64,000 bases of DNA from Boswellia sacra (Eukaryota; Streptophyta; Magnoliopsida; Sapindales; Burseraceae), in NCBI GenBank assembly GCA_013180625.2, contig SNVD02010155.1, positions 124,001-188,000 on the forward strand, written 5' to 3'. Each line of letters starts with the position of its first letter. The stretch's first letter is position 1. A program made the translations under genes and the position numbers. This document shows positions 21,640 through 33,842 of this stretch, piece after piece. Under the pieces are notes generated by a model. It was not told the DNA's origin. It searched no databases and saw nothing but the letters and a program-made list of their open reading frames with translations.

Positions 21640-24450
21640 ACGCATGTCTTTGGTACCGGTGATGGGACTCCCATGGCATTTGGTCTGTATCACCTGTATA
21701 TATATCTATGGCCTTTCGCGGAGACTTCTCGGGTACTTTGTAGTCCATGAATTTCGTTCAAGATTACATGTTTTTGAAATTCAGACATCTGAGATCTTTA
21801 GAATTGTTGTCTAGTTCTCTTTATGCTTTTGTTATAAGGCAACCAGTAATTTCTAGCCACCAGGAATTAGGATGTGGATGAGTTTTCATTTGTTGGATTC
21901 TGGATAACATCGTTTCACCTCTTATATAATCTTGTCAAAGTGGTAATTGTCTTTTCCCTCTTGCCATGTACTGACGTGCAATGAGACTTTGTTTACTTCT
22001 TTAGCAATAGCATCTGACAGATTTAAGAAGGTGTAACATCTATTTGCTATAGCTTTTTATTTTTATTATCTAATTGCAAAATGATAAGTTCGGAATTATA
22101 AAATATCTTTAATCTTTTCTTTGATTAACTGTCGTTATTGTTAAGTTCCAGCCCCCCTTTTTTATATTTTTTTGTATCTTGTAATATGATATTTCAAAAG
22201 AGAGTTACGTCGTTTGTCTGAAATTCATGTCATTCGGTAATACTAATGCATTTGATACTGTGGTTCTTTTAGAATTTGGGTTAAAAAAGATGGCAATTAG
22301 TTGTGTTTGTGCTTGTTTCCTATAGAACATATGTTTCCAAACAACATATTTTTTTTTCTATTGAGGAACTTATGAATGGAGCATCCAGGATAGAAATGAA
22401 TACAATTGATAATACAATTGCAAACACAGATTTGGATGAGTATCATAACATCAGACAGGCTATTGTCATTGGTTCCTCATGATTTCTATTTTTCTTTATG
22501 TTCTGCCTGTTCTAATACCACTGCTTTTTGGGATGACATGTATTTATGCATAATAACATGGTTTTCTCATGCGTTCATTCTCAATGAGAAATATCTAAGA
22601 AACTTGCATTTCACCTTTCTGATTTATTATACTTGAATCCAAGTCATTTATGATAAAGGAAAGGTTAATCAATTTCCTTTGGCCTTTTTTGAAGTTTAAT
22701 AGCGAGAACTTATGAAGATAAATGTTGTATAGAATTTTTCCTGTTATCTATTACTATGTTAAATTAGTATGAAGGTAAATGTACTACTTTCTTTATGCCA
22801 GTTTGCATGAAGATAATTGAATGGAGAGGAGTCCAATAAGACATATCATCAACATAATAGGCGTATGCTAGTTTCATGTTGATCTGTTGTAATGCATTTG
22901 TTATGGACATGCTCATAGAGTTTGATGGAGGATATACATAATTGCATCCTATGGTCTTTACTAATGCTTCAGGTTCCTTTTTATTTCTTGGAAAATGCAA
23001 TACTTTATTGATAGCAACTTAGTGGATTTTAGTAGAAAAAAACAATATATGGTGTATTTAGCCATGGTTGGAGTAAAAGCCAAATTAATTGAATAAAATA
23101 TAATGACTGTGAGATGTTATACTTGACCATGCCATAGTTGAGAATCTGATGGAAATGGGATATCTAGACTCTCTAAAGGGTAGTTTGCATTATGAGATGT
23201 TAAGGCTTTTCCTTAGTGTTTGTTTTGAGCTAGCATGGGTACAAGTCTGTTATATTTGCATCTAATACTTGTAGTTATGCATCTTTTTCTTTTTTGGGCT
23301 AAACTTTTCATTTTATTAAATTTATTTGCATGCAAACATACATATATCTCATTTCCTGTATCATATCCAATATCTTTGGAACGTGCCTACTATGTGGTAT
23401 GCATGTTGCATGATATGTCAAATCATACTGTTATTCTGATAGTCCTCACTGCATGTAATCTTACCTCTGCGAAAGTCACATTTTGAAGCTTATGTTTTGT
23501 GTTTCCTTCTTGCCCATTGTCAATTATACTACTAGCTTCATTTTTCAGTGAACCAATAGGAAATTTTCTGTATGCAGCTTTATGGAGTTTCATAAAATGT
23601 GTGGAGTCTCTTTTGCCGTATCTGTTCTTGTGTTACGAATTTTATCTTCAAACACTATCTTAAAGAAATTCTACTCATTTAAGAGTAATAAGCTGCCTTT
23701 TTGGTTTTCGAATTTCTCCTAAGGATGAATGTAGTGCTAGACTGATAGGTGTTTCCAAACGATAGTTTACGTGGGAGTGGAATGTTGTAGCTTTGATTGA
23801 AATCAATATTTTTTTCCAGTACGTGGGTTGTCTTGCACATTTCTTCTGAGATGTGGGAGATGTGTTTCGCATTGGGAACCCCTAGTTTTCCAAGTTCATA
23901 TTCTTATTTAGTGTTTGCAAAGCATATATAAGCACATCATCTGTATATAATTAAATCCCTAAGGTATTGTCGCTTTTGATTAGGGACAAATGCTGTTTAT
24001 CTTTGGTGCATATATACTTGTTGAGTGGCAGTTTAATTGTCACTTAGAACATTGAACGTTTTCCATATTTGAGCTTTAAATATGCTGGGTGGTATGTAGG
24101 ATTTCAGGAGGGGATGATTTTAGTTTACAAGATCCATAGAACCTTTTGCTTAGAAAATTCATAGGTTAAGTTTTTCTAGATGAATGTTGATGAAGCTCAT
24201 TTGATGCATAGTCAGGAAGTGCTCTTCTAATGCTTTGAGGTACATATTGTGATGAAATTGTCTTTGCAGTTTCATGTTCTTTGAAGATTGGAGCTCTGGA
24301 GTTTAAATTGGAGCTTATTTAGTGCTGATATGTTCTAGTATGCTCAAGTGAAACTATTTTTCCAGTTGAATAATACTAGTACCTACATGCTAATTGCTTT
24401 AATTATTTATATATGATTCTGGTATTAATGATGTGGAGTATATAATTAAT
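21640..24450. other. 3' flank of BPC and intergenic DNA
   Basis: 21640 to about 21860 is the probable 3'UTR. The following 2.5 kb has near-neutral base composition for an intergenic stretch but only short frames (22406-22636, 22764-23000, 23235-23486), none with a recognisable domain. No exon chain could be assembled; a non-coding transcript cannot be excluded. Confidence 0.4.
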
Positions 24451-24595
24451 GGAAAATGATATTTTGATACTAATTTTTAATGGTGAGTTGAATATATTGA
24501 ATATAATTTTTTGATTTTCAATCTTAACTATTAAATGTAGAAAATTGTATCAATCAATCAATTATTCAAAATTTTGTGTTATAGAATACATTTCC
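24451..24595. mobile_element. MITE, family C, copy 3 (internally shortened)
   Basis: 145 bp. Left end GGAAAATGATATTTTGATAC, right end (reverse complement) GGGAAATGTATTCTATAACA; interior TTTTCAATCTTAACTATTAAAT matches the right half of the 16904-17100 copy. The left interior is missing. Confidence 0.45.
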
Positions 24596-25974
24596 CTTCA
24601 TTAATAAATATGTTTTAAAAAATAAAATATTAATAAATAAATAGAAAGATTGGTATGGCCTTCAAACCACGTTGCGTATGAAACTTGCAACTGCTAAGCA
24701 TTAATTGCAAATGTGACAAATATCCAAACCCACCGTCAAGTTTTAGAAAGTATAAGATATAATCACAATAGATATCGTACTCGTTTGAATCGATCCTTTT
24801 TAACTCCATGAAATATCATTTCAAATCATCCTTAATTGGCAAATTCGGTTAGTGGTCTTTGGTTAAAATGGTTCTTCAAACTAAAATTATCTTTTTCATC
24901 TATGCTTTAAGCAATTTGAAAATAGAAACAAACAAGTCTCTATTATTGAGTTTGCTGAGAAAAAAACTAAGGTCTAAGTTGAGAGGCGGCAGACATCGAG
25001 CGGAGTTGGAATCAATCAACATTTGAATTAGTAAATTCAATTCCAACGTAATCAAAGTTGGAACATCTTTCTTGTTTGCACCTTCTAACATTCGGCTACG
25101 CCTTTGTTTAAATTTTGATATTAACAAAAGATGGTCATTAATTAAAAAATAATAATAAAATTGATGTCAAGTTTTAAATAAAAATTAAAAAGAATCTCAA
25201 CCAAGTTGTTATGTTTTCGGAATTGGTCACTAAAGACAGCTTGAAAAAATTAAAGTCCAAGCCACCTATCCTTTCATAATATTTGGATAATTGATATATT
25301 TTTATTATGTTGATTTTAATCTAATATCTTTCTTTCTGGGAAAATCTTTCTTATAATTTAAGTGTAAGCATATGTATCCACCAATCACAAGGCCGATGCA
25401 TCTCCCTCTTTTATTGGATGAACAATATTATTATTATTATTATTATTATGTTAGAAAATCTTTTTTAATTGGCTAAACATATATATGCATCTACGTAATA
25501 ATAATGTTAATGTATCTCGTAAAAGCTGATGTGATATTATATAAATCGGGTGGATTTATGACATCCATCTGCACAATGTGATGGGAGGAAAATATTAACT
25601 CTACAATTAAATGAAACTAATAAACCAATTATACATAACTCCAAATAATTTATATAAATTAGTTTGTATAGTGACTTTATTAATGTAGCATCACTCTTTT
25701 TAATTATAAGGTTTTTCAATTAATCTTAGTTTAATTAATTAATATGTTGTACACAGGATTTAATGGTGGATAATTGCGATTCTCAAGTCAATCCAGAGAT
25801 AAAAAAAGAGCATATGTAATTAAAAATAAGAGGAAAAAAATTAAAAAAAAATAAAATCTCTTCTAAAGTTTGTTCCTTAATTTCTTGGAAAAATTAGTCC
25901 TTAATTACACTGTTATGATGAAGCTGCTATGAAATTGATACCCCATGCATCGACCTTCATAATAAAAAAAACTA
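24596..25974. other. Intergenic DNA between MITE and the ANTH gene
   Basis: No gene found. An ATT run lies at 25428-25450. The last ~100 bp before 25975 are presumably 3'UTR of the minus-strand ANTH gene. Confidence 0.5.
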
Positions 25975-27246
25975 CTAGAATCTAATCAAGTCTGGAAGAT
26001 CACCATTATACGCAGCTGGTACAGTGACAGGCACAAGGGGTAGAGGATTGGGATTTGTATTTGGTGGGTCTACGAAAGGATTAATATTTCTTGTGTTTTC
26101 TTCTTGAATATTGCTCTTAAAATCTTCATCAAAAACTTCCCATTTGTCAGTTATTATTGTCGTCAAAGCTGTGTCGTTTACCTTCTGTTTTTGATCAATA
26201 ATATTATTGCAATTACTATCTTCCATCACCATTATTTGTTTCTGCGCATCATTGGCTGCTTTGCAACTATCTTCTTTGGAAACTATTGCTTTTTGGGCAT
26301 CAAAATCTGCATTGTCCGGATCGCATTCTTCGTCCTCTGATGAATCTTTGGCAACGTTCTTCTCCGGAGCTCCATTGATAAGTCGCTGAAGAACTCGGAT
26401 ATCCTCTTCAGGAATCTGTGTGACTTTGGGAAGCTCCACCATGTTTAGAATACCAAAATCTTTGCAAAATTCAAAATAGAGAGCGAGTTCGTCACCTTGT
26501 TCGGTTGCTTTTTCAACAACCTTGAGTGCCATTGCAACTTCAAGTTTCCCAACCGAATATATCCTCAACAAAACCCTTGCGACACCGCTGCAAATCCTGC
26601 TATAAATATCGTAAATTTCAATGATCACACAGTCCATGGCTTCGAGAATTAGTGTGACCTGCATGTTATCCGATTGTGGCTTGATTTGCATCAACAAATC
26701 AAGCAAATTCTGCAGACCCTGCAGCTTATCAAGCTCCTGCGCAACGGCTCGGTCCTGATCAAATTCAATATTAGTTTGTTGTTGTTTGGTTTGTTCGTAC
26801 AAGAAGGCAGATCTTTGATCCAAGAACGCATAATAAGAACGAATGAAGATATTGAAACCCCATGCAGTGCTCGCCCTGGAATGTCCATCATTGAAATTAG
26901 AGAGATCAAATGGCAATCGTCCAATCTTCTGAACGGACGGAATCTTACAACAAAAAACACCATGCATGAGTATCAAACCCTTGAGAGCCACCACCCAGCT
27001 ACGTGTTTTCTCCATGCGTTTAGAGAGAGCTCGTACAAGAGGCTTCAGGCTGACAGGGGATGTGCGTATCCATTGAAAGACTCTATGGGCATTTCTATAA
27101 TCGACACGCCATTCATCATGGCTAGTTGCCTTGATGATTGCCGCTTCCAGATCTGGATTACGACAAGAGCTTCGCTTGGATAAGCTGGCCACCCAGATGC
27201 TGTTCCGGTCTTTGAGAAGACCAGCGGCTCGCTTCCATAGGCTCAT
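25975..27246 (-). CDS. ANTH-domain clathrin assembly (AP180/CALM-like) protein
   Basis: Intronless, 423 residues. The start MSLWKRAAGLLKDRNSIW is typical for the small plant ANTH group (Arabidopsis At1g68110, At1g25240, At2g01920, At1g14686). The ANTH fold covers about residues 20-290 and shows KATSHDEW (39-46), the RVFQWIRTSP helix, WVVALKGLILMHGVF and GDELALYFEFCKDFGI. The C-terminal tail (about 300-423) is acidic and low complexity, with DKWEVFDEDF and one NPF motif (389-391), the type of peptide bound by EH-domain endocytic partners. Such proteins bind phosphoinositides and clathrin at the plasma membrane during vesicle formation; some paralogues work in pollen tubes. The basic phosphoinositide-binding motif is partly degenerate here, as the expected second Lys/His positions hold YR. 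No disabling change seen. Confidence 0.9.
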   Translation of the reverse strand: MSLWKRAAGLLKDRNSIWVASLSKRSSCRNPDLEAAIIKATSHDEWRVDYRNAHRVFQWIRTSPVSLKPLVRALSKRMEKTRSWVVALKGLILMHGVFCCKIPSVQKIGRLPFDLSNFNDGHSRASTAWGFNIFIRSYYAFLDQRSAFLYEQTKQQQTNIEFDQDRAVAQELDKLQGLQNLLDLLMQIKPQSDNMQVTLILEAMDCVIIEIYDIYSRICSGVARVLLRIYSVGKLEVAMALKVVEKATEQGDELALYFEFCKDFGILNMVELPKVTQIPEEDIRVLQRLINGAPEKNVAKDSSEDEECDPDNADFDAQKAIVSKEDSCKAANDAQKQIMVMEDSNCNNIIDQKQKVNDTALTTIITDKWEVFDEDFKSNIQEENTRNINPFVDPPNTNPNPLPLVPVTVPAAYNGDLPDLIRF

Positions 27247-27752
27247 CTGATCCCCCTCGCGTTTGCCCCAGCAGATTTTGAAGAATGCCCATTTCCTCTA
27301 TATTAACCCTCTCCCTCTTGCGTTTCGTTTCCGCTTTTTTCCCTTGTTAATTAGCTGGTTTTTCCAATTGTCAATAATTAGACATACGTGTGGAAACTCC
27401 CTAACAAATCACGTCCTCGCCCTAAACACAACACATTTTATATATTACCCTCCAAATTTATCTATTTTTGCTGTACCTCTTTGTTGAATTTCGTGCGTAA
27501 TTCGTTTTGTCGTTGTTCAAGTTGTGTTATTTTTGACTTTGTCATTCTTGTTAATGTTGTCCACTCTCATGTATATAGTAATTGTTACAACATGCAAGTT
27601 ACAACAATCCTTCTCCCGCAAGGGGAGGTTCTTGTATTTTTTTTTTTTCTAAATCTTTGTGGCCCATTTATTTTATAAAACCTCATCCTTAAGGGAGTCG
27701 TCACAATTTGCCAAATAATAATAATGTTATTATCATTTATTGACAAGAAATG
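27247..27752. other. Promoter side of the ANTH gene
   Basis: Upstream region of the minus-strand ANTH gene up to the CACTA-like element. No further feature recognised. Confidence 0.45.
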
Positions 27753-28222
27753 TACTATATATGGTAAATAGCTAGAGAATTACTTAAATATGAATAATTT
27801 GCCATGTTGAATTTCAGCAAAACATAAGCGTAGGTCACATAATAGATGAGCGTTTGTGTAATAACTGTCGCCTTTGAGTTATAAAATAACAATGACATGT
27901 AATATATGAGTTTTGCTTCTTTCAAGTGTCATTGTACATTTGCGTGTTAAAAGATGTAATATAAAAAATGAGTGTTTTTTATATATCAACTATCATCATT
28001 AACATTAGATAAAAAGATGAGTGTTATTAACAACAAACACTTGTCTTTCCGAGAGTCCAGAAAAACAAAAAATTAAATGGATGTTAACATGCTAGTGATT
28101 TGAACCCCAGTCACGGAACTGACAATTATTTAAAAAACCAACAAAAAAATGAAGCCCTAGATTGCAACACTCTCTCACACCTCCCTCATCTCACCTGCTC
28201 ACGGTCTTTACCTCACCTTCTC

Positions 28223-28425
28223 ATGCCTCCCTCATCTAATATTGAAACAATCCTTCTGGTATGTTGTTTAATCTGATTTCATTTCTTATTTGATTTCTCT
28301 TCGATTTGATTTTTTTTATTATTATTTTTTATTTATGTTTATAGCAACTTTCGATTTCAAAGTACTTCTATCAAAACGATTGCTGCCAACTAAAAGAGGA
28401 AGTGGTGGTTAGGGCAACCTCTTAA
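28223..28425 (+). CDS. Possible small spliced ORF inside the CACTA-like element
   Basis: A pyrimidine-rich leader (28160-28222) precedes ATG 28223; 12 codons end at a donor CTG|GTATGT (28258), and an acceptor TTTATAG (28344) is followed by 26 in-frame codons to TAA at 28423. The product would be 38 residues with no recognisable domain. A further exon-like piece, 36055-36153, starts after CCTTTGCAG and gives 32 codons (IEEGQQSVEATKSN...) to a stop, followed by a 3'UTR-like sequence; it may be the last exon of the same or a captured gene. Function unknown; entirely inferred from splice signals and frame. Confidence 0.25.
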
Positions 28426-28792
28426 CTCGTATTTAGATGACTAAATGAGGAGGTGGTCATCAATTCAAATATGTAACTTCTAATCTGATTGGTTGTATCT
28501 TGGATATAATGAGATGTTAGTTTTTGAGAATGACCATTGATTTTTCAAATATGTTTTTTAACTTGTTCTTAAGTGATAGCTTGTGTTACGAAAATTCACA
28601 TAAATTTTAGAGTTTTTTCTTTTTACCTAAAAATTTTTATATTTTAAACTAGACTTCCTAAAGATAATCTAGAATTTTGTTTTATTTGAAAATTCAAAGT
28701 ATTCGATTTTTGGTGAGTTTTTGAATTTTGCTATCCAAATTTGAAATTTTTGAACTTTCTCAGATTTGTGTGTTTGAATCGAAAATGATTAG

Positions 28793-29023
28793 TAAAAAAA
28801 ATCAATGTTATGAGAAAGTTGTTCTGTCTTATTCATGGAATGGTGGAGCACATATATACAAGGAGAATGCCTACCTAATTATAGCAAGAATTAAAGCTCC
28901 AGCATGGATCATGCCTACAATCACGACAAATCACAATTGCTATCTACCTATATATAGAAAAGATAACAAATATGGAGGATAAAATATTTACATACTATAC
29001 GTGTGATCCATGCAATCCCATTA
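28793..29023 (-). repeat. 3' LTR of the 28.8-33.7 kb Copia element
   Basis: Matches 33480-33709 at about 96% by eye, with small indels. Its lower edge abuts the ATTAG duplication. Confidence 0.9.
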
Positions 29024-29045
29024 CACCACCCACCCCGCCCCCCTC

Positions 29046-32000
29046 TCAAGTTGGAGCATGAAGATGGTGAATGCCCAACTTGCAAAGAAGAGAGTAAAAA
29101 TGGTGTTTTCCCAAGGCTTTAGTAAAAATATCTGCAAGTTGTTCAGAGGTCTTGACAAAGGCTGGCTTGATATTCCTATTTAGAATTTCATCTCGTACAA
29201 AATGGCAGTCGACTTCGATATGTTTCGTACGCTCATGAAACATCGGATTGGCAGCAATGTGCAAAGCGGCTTGACTATCACAATAGAGATGATAGGAGTG
29301 GCATGAAGAATCCCAAGCGTATGCAACAACCCGTTTAGCCATTTCATTTCACACACAGTCGTAGCCATGGACCTGTATTTGGCTTCTGCCGAAGAACGAG
29401 AAACAATGTGTTGTTTCTTCGTTTTCCAAGAGATAGGTGAGTTGCCCAACATAACAAAGTAACCATCGGCGAGTCAATGGACAACTTGCCCAGTCTGAGT
29501 CACAATATGCATAAAGTCGATCGTAAGTCACAATCCGAGCGAAGTAGGATTCCTTGTCCAAGATTTCCCTTCAAATATCGTACAACTCGCAATGCTGCAT
29601 TCATATGATCTTCTCGTGGCGCCTGTAAGAATTGGGCAAGGATATGCACACAATATGATAATTCTGGACGTGTGAGAGTGAGATAAGTAAGTTGCCCAAC
29701 AAGACGCCGATAGCATTCTGGATCAGCCAACAAGGCACCGTCGGCCAATGCTAATTTATGATTTTGCTCAAGTGGGAAGGAAGATGGTTTATCACCCAGC
29801 AAACCAGTCTCTGTGATGATATCCAGAGCATATTTCCTTTGACACAAAAAATGCCCTCCTTGTTACGCGCAACCTCTACACCCAAAAAATATTTCAATAC
29901 TCCAAGATCCTTCATATGAAAACACTCACTCAATAGTTTTGGAAGTGTTTAATAGCCACACTATCATTTCCTGCAACAACTAAGTCATCAACATACACCA
30001 AAACATGTAAACGTACCCTATTGTGCAAATATGTAAATAGAGAATAATCATACCGAGATTGAGTGAATCCATATCGTTTCAAGGCCGTTACTAACTTAGA
30101 AAACTAACAATGAGGAGCCTGTCGTAACCCATACAATGATTTTCTGAGTTGACAAACCTTCCCTGGTTGTGGAGAGGCAAATCCTAGTGGCATTTGCATG
30201 TATACATCCTCTTGTAAATCTCCATGCAAAAATGCATTATGTACCTCCATCTGATGCAATTCCCAGTTCTTTGCTGCCACCACTGCTAAAAAAACACGTA
30301 CAGTGACCATCTTGGCCACTAGAGCAAATGTTTCATTGTAGTTTATGCCGTCTACTTGATTGTTTCCTTGAATTACCAATCGCACTTTGTAGCGTTCAAT
30401 AGTGCCATTTGAATTATACTTTATTTTGTACGGCCATTTGCTCCCAATAGCTTTCTTTCCTGGAGGTAGATCTTCAACATTCCATGTGTCATTTTCTTTA
30501 AGAGCTTGTATCTCCTTTTTCACAGCCTCTCTCCAATGTTCGTGTTGAATTGCTTCTGCATAATTTTTGGGCTCACGACCTACTATGACAACAGCTAAAA
30601 AATTTATGTTTCGTAAAAAGAATTTATCACAATTCACAAAATGCGCTATAGGATAAGGATTACCTAAGGCCGGCTTTTGTTGGGATGACAGTGTGGAGGG
30701 GCTTATACAACGAGCTGTATGCGTCACATAATCTTTGAGTCGTGTTGATCGCTGCTTCACTCTCTGTCCTCGTCCAAGCTAGTCCTCTTGTTGATGCAAT
30801 GTGCTGCCTTCTAAAATCTCTTTATCACTTGCAACATTACTTATAAGCGGTTCCTCATCGCTACTTGTAATGACATCACCAGTGCCACCCCTCATATCAT
30901 TTTCGTTATTGTCAACTGAAGTATTGAAATTACCCCCCTTCACTCCTTGGGCCTTCGTCATACCATGTGCACCACCAAAATCAAATTCCTCCTCAACATG
31001 GTACCCTTCATTGATGCCCATTTGGTTATAATTAATTCCTTCCTTTGTCAAAGAGTCTGATTCATATGGGAATTCGGTTTCACAAAATGCAACATCTCTT
31101 GATACAAAGAATTCATTTGTGTTCAAATCATAAAGGCGCCATCCTTTTTTTTCAAAAGGATATCGCACAAAAATACAACGTCGTCCCCTACTTGCAAATT
31201 TATCCTTTTCTCTATTTATATTTCTACCATAGCACAAACAACCAAAAGTACGAATATGGTTGTAGGAAGGAGGTTGCCCAAACAACATTTTATAGGGGGT
31301 TTTTCCGTTCAACAGAGCGGAAGGAGTTCGATTAATAAGGTATCCAGCTGTTAGTACACATTCTCCCTAAAATTCAATAGGAAGGCTAGCTTGGAATCAT
31401 AAAGCTCTAGCAACATTCAAGATGTGCCTATGTTTTTGCTCAACACGCCCATTTTGTTGAGGCGTGTCAACATAAGAGGTTTGGTACACAATCCCAAGTT
31501 CAAGAAAATTTTCTTTCAAAGAAAACTCTGTCCCATTATCACTCCTAACAACTTTGACTCTTTTATTATATTGTCGTTCGACCATAGTGATAAAATTTCA
31601 AAGAGTTCGACCAACTTCAGCTTTATCATTAAGTAAATATAACCAAACAGCTCTTGAGAAATCATTTACAATAGTCAAAAAATATGAGGCACCACAAGAG
31701 GCATGAATTTGATAAGGTCCCCACAAATCACAATTTATCAACTCAAATGATTCTTTTGCTTTATTATTACTAGAAACAAAGGCATCTCTAGTCTGTTTTG
31801 CATTGAGACAGATTTCACACATTTTATTTTTATTACTATTGCTACTGGCATTTATTCCTGGAAGCAAGTTAATCACCCTTTTAGAAGGATGTCCTAGCCT
31901 CTTATGCCATAATTCAAATGAATCAACACAACTTGCCTTGTAGGCCTTTACTAAAGGCGTTGCTGCAAAGTAGTAAAGCCCCCCACACAGCTCACCCGCA

Positions 32001-32392
32001 CCAATCACCGACTTTGTAGTAGGGTCTTATATAACGCAAAATTTGTTAGTGAATTGGATACTATAATTGTTCTCATCGAGTAATTGTGACATAGAAATTA
32101 GATTGCATTTTAATTGAGGCACAAATAAAACATTATCTAATTTCATGTGATTGTTCAGAATCACATCTCCCTCCATTGTGGCATGCGCTCCTCCTCCATC
32201 GAGTAGCCCTACTGGACAACTGGTCACTGTCTTTGTATTAACCAAGCCAACAAAATCACAAGTCATATGATGTGATGCTCTTGTATCAATTATCCACCTT
32301 TTTCTCACTCCTGTACCTGTTAACTGTTCATTATTGCTCGGTTTGCATGAATTGAGCAATTGCATCAGACTTTCCCATTGTTCCTTCGACAT
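29046..32392 (-). pseudogene. Copia pol remnant (protease, integrase, RT, RNase H)
   Basis: Reading on the minus strand: protease motif at about 32285-32297 reads DTRAS rather than DTGAS or DSGAS, so the catalytic neighbourhood is altered; GAG-preintegrase and integrase pieces at 31397-32008 include an intact SDNGTEF block; the integrase tail is at 30779-31312; RT at 30104-30760 and beyond, with the YVDD catalytic box intact at 29984-29995; RNase H at 29046-29561. The pieces lie in different frames and are separated by stops and frameshifts, so no polyprotein can be made. Stops lie between about 32010 and 32030, 31390, 30770, 30100 and 29940. Confidence 0.85.
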
Positions 32393-32533
32393 TCCTACAA
32401 ATCCTTGGCTAGCATCAGACTTCTCACAAGTTAGTGGCTGCTCTGAAGCTTAAGCAGCATGTGCCCGAGCCAAAACTTCTCGACCACGTTTTCCTGCACT
32501 CGCAGCTTGACCTTCTCAGCCTCGTCCAATCCC

Positions 32534-33430
32534 TCATCCTGTCGGTTTTGGTCTGTCGCCCCACCATTCGAGGTATCCGATGAGCTGAAAATAGCTACCC
32601 GCATCGTGTCCCTTTCGTTGGCAATTTGAACATGTCACTTGCTTAACTTTTCCAGTAGTCCCGACTATTCGATGGGTCGGAATCATTTGTACCACTAGAG
32701 CGATTGGTTCTCCTCTCTCCTCTACACCACAGGTTACAGTATGAACCCGTTCTTCCTGGATCACCATGGAGTAAGTCTTGTTGAGACTAGGCAGTGGATC
32801 TCTGCTAAGAATATTGCTTCGAACATTACCATACACGACATCATCTAATCCCATCAAGAACTGATGCATTTTCTCCTCCTCACACTTCTTTTCAAGTTGT
32901 ACACACAAATCACATATGCAGTCTTTACATTTACAAATTGGAAACTGCTCATGATTTGCCAATTCATCCCATATTTGCTTTAGCTTTCCATAATATGTCA
33001 CAATTGCCAAGCCCCTTTGTTTGCAGTTCATTAATTCAACTTTTAGTTGATGCACTCATGGCCCATTGGCAATAGAGAATCGCACCTTGATGTCATCCCA
33101 GAGGTTCTTTGCTATCTCCATATGAGTAATAGTTGATCTCAAAGTTGGTTCTATGGTGTTGAGAATCCACGACACCACCATTGAATTCACAGTCCATGAA
33201 TCTTCTAATTTAGTAGAGTTTTCTGATGGCTGAGACATGGACCCATCAATGAATCCGAACTTTTTCTTAGCCCGGAGTGCCATCCGCACAGACCGAGCCC
33301 ATTCATCATAGTTGTTTCCCTTCAATTGAACCTGTGTTATGAGGTTTCCCGGGTTGTCAATAGACCCAAGATAATATGATGAAGCAGTACTCTTATTGCT
33401 CTCACCATCATTCTTCTTGTCATCCGTCAT
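32534..33430 (-). pseudogene. Copia gag remnant
   Basis: Starts at ATG 33430 and shows the UBN2-type gag segment, then a CCHC-like knuckle CSNCQRKGHD near the end. An in-frame stop at 33056-33058 splits it into 124 and 173 codons; the downstream half continues in the same frame. The knuckle lacks its normal final Cys (GSYF in that position). Confidence 0.8.
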
Positions 33431-33479
33431 TGCGGTAGATCACTAGTTTCAAGAAGCCAAGAAATTGGCTCTGATACCA

Positions 33480-33709
33480 TGAAAAAAATCAATGTTATAA
33501 GAAAGTTGTTCTGTCTTATTCATGAATGGTAGAGCACATATATACAAGGAGAAGGCCTACCTAATAGCAGCAAGAATTAAAGCTCCAGCATGGATCATGC
33601 CTACAATCACGACTAATCACAATTGCTATCTACCTATATATAGAAAAGATAACAAATATGGAGGATAAAATATTTACCTACTATACATGTGATCCATGCA
33701 ATCCCATTA
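33480..33709 (-). repeat. 5' LTR of the 28.8-33.7 kb Copia element
   Basis: See its partner at 28793-29023. The tRNA primer-binding site abuts it at 33479. Confidence 0.9.
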
Positions 33710-33842
33710 ATTAGTTTGGCAAGGCATATTGTTAAATTGATTTTTATATCATGTTCTACAATAAAAAAATTTTCAAACGAAAGTGGTTTCACTCAAAATT
33801 GAGATCTGCATGATTTATGATGATTTTTCGAGATCTTAAATG

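Larger units (their letters stand above)
28793..33709 (-). mobile_element. Copia LTR retrotransposon, complete but degenerate
   Basis: LTRs at 28793-29023 and 33480-33709 (about 230 bp, roughly 10 differences). Transcription direction is minus: the primer-binding site TGGTATCAGAGC (complement of initiator Met-tRNA) lies at 33479-33468 just inside the 5' LTR, and a G-rich polypurine tract (GAGGGGGGCGGGG, near 29032-29045) precedes the 3' LTR. Target duplication ATTAG at 28788-28792 and 33710-33714. Domain order gag, protease, integrase, reverse transcriptase, RNase H defines Copia. Inserted within the CACTA-like element. Confidence 0.92.

Noticed and set aside
22764..23000. 78-codon minus frame
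   Set aside because: No known motif; codon content is not distinct from the surrounding AT-rich sequence.
26104..27183. Plus-strand frames opposite the ANTH gene
   Set aside because: Antisense shadows of a single-exon gene with recognisable ANTH motifs.
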